A DNA stretch of 64,000 nt from Orthonyx spaldingii. Taxonomy: Eukaryota; Chordata; Aves; Passeriformes; Orthonychidae. Numbering within the stretch: position 1 is the stretch's first letter; each line of letters opens with the position of its first letter. The translations under genes were made by a program, and so were the position numbers. A model generated the notes under the pieces. It made no database searches, was not told the origin of the DNA, and saw only the letters and a list, made by a program, of their open reading frames with translations. The stretch spans positions 119,642-183,641 of the forward strand of contig VZTJ01003816.1 of assembly GCA_013397795.1 (NCBI GenBank), read 5' to 3'. Positions 62,945 to 64,000 of this stretch are shown here, piece by piece.

Positions 62945-63475
62945 GCAGTGGGATGTGCTGGGGGGGGCTGTGCTGTGTTTGGGAACCCCCAAACCCTGGT
63001 CAGGGATGGTGGGCAGTGCCAGGGACAGTACAGATGGGCTGTGCTGGGATCCCCAAATTCCAACCAGGAATACTGCGCAGTGCCAGGTGCACAGGAACAC
63101 TGTGGAAGGGGTGTGCTGGCACCCCTAAATTCCAGCCAGGGATGTTGGGCAGTGTCAGCTCCACGGGAACACTATCGAAGGGCTGTGCTGGCAACCTCAA
63201 ATTGCAGCCAGGGGTGCTGGGCACTGCCAGCTCTTTGGGACATTATGTGGAAGGGCTCCACTGCGACGCCCAACTTCCAGCCAGGAATGCTGGGAAGTGT
63301 CAGCTCCACGGGGACACTATGGAAGGGATGTGCTGGGACGACCAACTTCCAGCCAGGAATGCTGGGAAGTGTCAGCTCCACGGGGACACTATGGAAGGGA
63401 TGTGCTGGGACGACCAACTTCCAGCCAGGAATGCTGGCCAGTGCCAGCTCGTTGGGACACTGCCTGATCCAGAGA
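62945..63475. repeat. 72-bp GC-rich minisatellite, about seven copies
   Basis: A recurring AAATTCCAGCCAGG/AACTTCCAGCCAGG anchor occurs near 63054, 63126, 63198, 63271, 63343 and 63415, giving a 72-base period, with a shorter first unit near 62990. The two units from 63271 to 63414 are virtually identical, the outer ones diverged. Because 72 is a multiple of three, a unit free of stops in a frame keeps that frame open, which accounts for the long ORFs here (254 and 189 codons plus, 130 codons minus). Those are repeat translations, not evidence for a protein. Confidence 0.93.
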
Positions 63476-63639
63476 GTTTTCCCTTTATTTTCTGTCGTGC
63501 TCAACACCTGGCATTTCATTAGAGTCCCACAGGCTGAAAATCCCATGGGAGCAGCTGGAATCACAGATGATCACATGGAAACCAGTCCACGAGAGGAAAT
63601 GAGCTGTTCCACACATTTATTTTTCCCAATGCGTTTTTC

Positions 63640-63732
63640 GTTTAAAGCAGAACACTGCCCCCACACACACATCCCCGATCCCATATCCTTTATTTTGGGG
63701 GTTTCTCCATGAGAATTATCTGTCTACGCTGG
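63640..63732. repeat. 93-bp direct repeat, copy 1, probable assembly duplication
   Basis: Runs from GTTTAAAGCAGAAC to CTACGCTGG and is followed directly by a single N (63733), then by an almost perfect second copy (63734-63826). The copies have equal length and one difference (AAAGCAG versus AAATCAG). Two contig ends overlapping at a closed gap would look exactly like this. Confidence 0.9.
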
Positions 63733-63733
63733 N
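63733..63733. other. Single ambiguous base (N) at a probable contig join
   Basis: An isolated N between two near-identical 93-bp copies, typical of a gap closed to minimal length. Confidence 0.97.
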
Positions 63734-63826
63734 GTTTAAATCAGAACACTGCCCCCACACACACATCCCCGATCCCATATCCTTTATTTTGGGGGTTTCT
63801 CCATGAGAATTATCTGTCTACGCTGG
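63734..63826. repeat. 93-bp direct repeat, copy 2, probable assembly duplication
   Basis: Second copy of the preceding 93 bases, abutting the N at 63733. It contains the minus-strand AATAAA (63783-63788) of the proposed terminal exon, so that signal also appears twice (63689-63694 in copy 1). Confidence 0.9.
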
Positions 63827-63854
63827 ATGAAAAATTCCAAAAATTCTCCCGGCG
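63734..63854 (-). other. Possible terminal exon with poly(A) signal on the minus strand
   Basis: Minus strand, 5' to 3': a GC-rich stretch ending in the acceptor CCGCCTGTCCCCGCAG at 63855, an exon starting at 63854, AATAAA at 63788-63783, and about 15 bases later a GT-rich block GATGTGTGTGTGGGGG, the usual downstream element for cleavage. One frame ends in MEKPPK with its TAA stop inside the AATAAA; another ends earlier after NFWNFSSSVDR. I cannot tell which frame, if any, is used, and I recognise neither peptide. It could be the 3' end of a minus-strand gene entering from the right, or a non-coding RNA. Confidence 0.35.
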
Positions 63855-64000
63855 CTGCGGGGACAGGCGGGGTTTGGGGGTTCCGGGGCCGCGGCGGGGC
63901 CGGAACAGCAGCGGCAGCGCCGGGCTCGACCCCCCCGCCCGGCCCGGAGCGGCTCCTCCCGCCCGCGGCGAGCTCCAATCCCAGCCCCAATCCCTCCCCG
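63855..64000. other. GC- and CpG-rich right edge
   Basis: About 145 bases of very GC-rich, CpG-rich sequence (GGGGCCGCGGCGGGGCCGG and similar). It could be the border of another CpG island or a GC-rich short intron upstream of the proposed terminal exon. It is cut by the window edge, so it cannot be assigned. Confidence 0.5.

Noticed and set aside
62948..63712. 254-codon plus-strand ORF, with 189-codon plus and 130-codon minus companions
   Set aside because: They translate the 72-bp minisatellite; stop-free frames follow from the repeat period and the product has no recognisable domain.
1..64000. tRNA, rRNA, CRISPR, operon or phage-type features
   Set aside because: No tRNA box pairs, rRNA-like blocks, spaced identical repeats or prokaryotic gene organisation were seen; the window is eukaryotic.

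Overview
This window is vertebrate nuclear DNA, most likely from a bird. It is AT-rich, intron-like sequence with no operons or dense ORFs. The recognisable interspersed repeats are CR1-type LINE 3' ends of the avian kind, with no Alu or L1. Species cannot be told from the sequence; a bird is an inference, and another CR1-rich sauropsid is possible.

One gene is recognised with confidence: RERG, a small Ras-like GTPase, on the minus strand. Only its first coding exon is present (34769-34829). It encodes the first 20 residues, including the P-loop, and has a clean splice acceptor one base before the ATG and a clean donor after codon 20. I found no sequence matching the remaining RERG coding exons, so positions 1-34768 are best read as part of the long intron after that exon, with the rest of the gene beyond position 1. 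About 1.3 kb upstream of the start codon lies a strong CpG island (about 36090-36960), probably the RERG promoter and non-coding first exon. It is interrupted by a 90-base run of N.

Layout: 1-34768 is a RERG intron with simple repeats, one CR1 scrap, an ERE-like motif and one exon-like minus-strand segment. 34769-34830 is the coding exon. 34831-36090 is the 5' intron. 36090-36960 is the CpG island. 36960-59000 is flanking sequence with a possible decayed retrocopy, three exon-like plus-strand segments, a 76-bp tandem repeat and a CR1 fragment. 59030-60803 holds a small CpG-dense island with a strong plus-strand splice donor and two CR1 copies in opposite orientation. 62945-64000 is an abruptly GC-richer end with a 72-bp minisatellite, an assembly-type duplication around a single N, and a possible minus-strand terminal exon with a poly(A) signal.

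Nearly all other ORFs of 60-157 codons look like chance ORFs in non-coding DNA. I found no operon, CRISPR array, tRNA or rRNA gene, or intact transposon. I saw no convincing new biological system. The observations most worth checking are the plus-strand exon candidates divergent from RERG, the CpG mini-island at 59 kb, and the gene end plus assembly artefact at the right edge.
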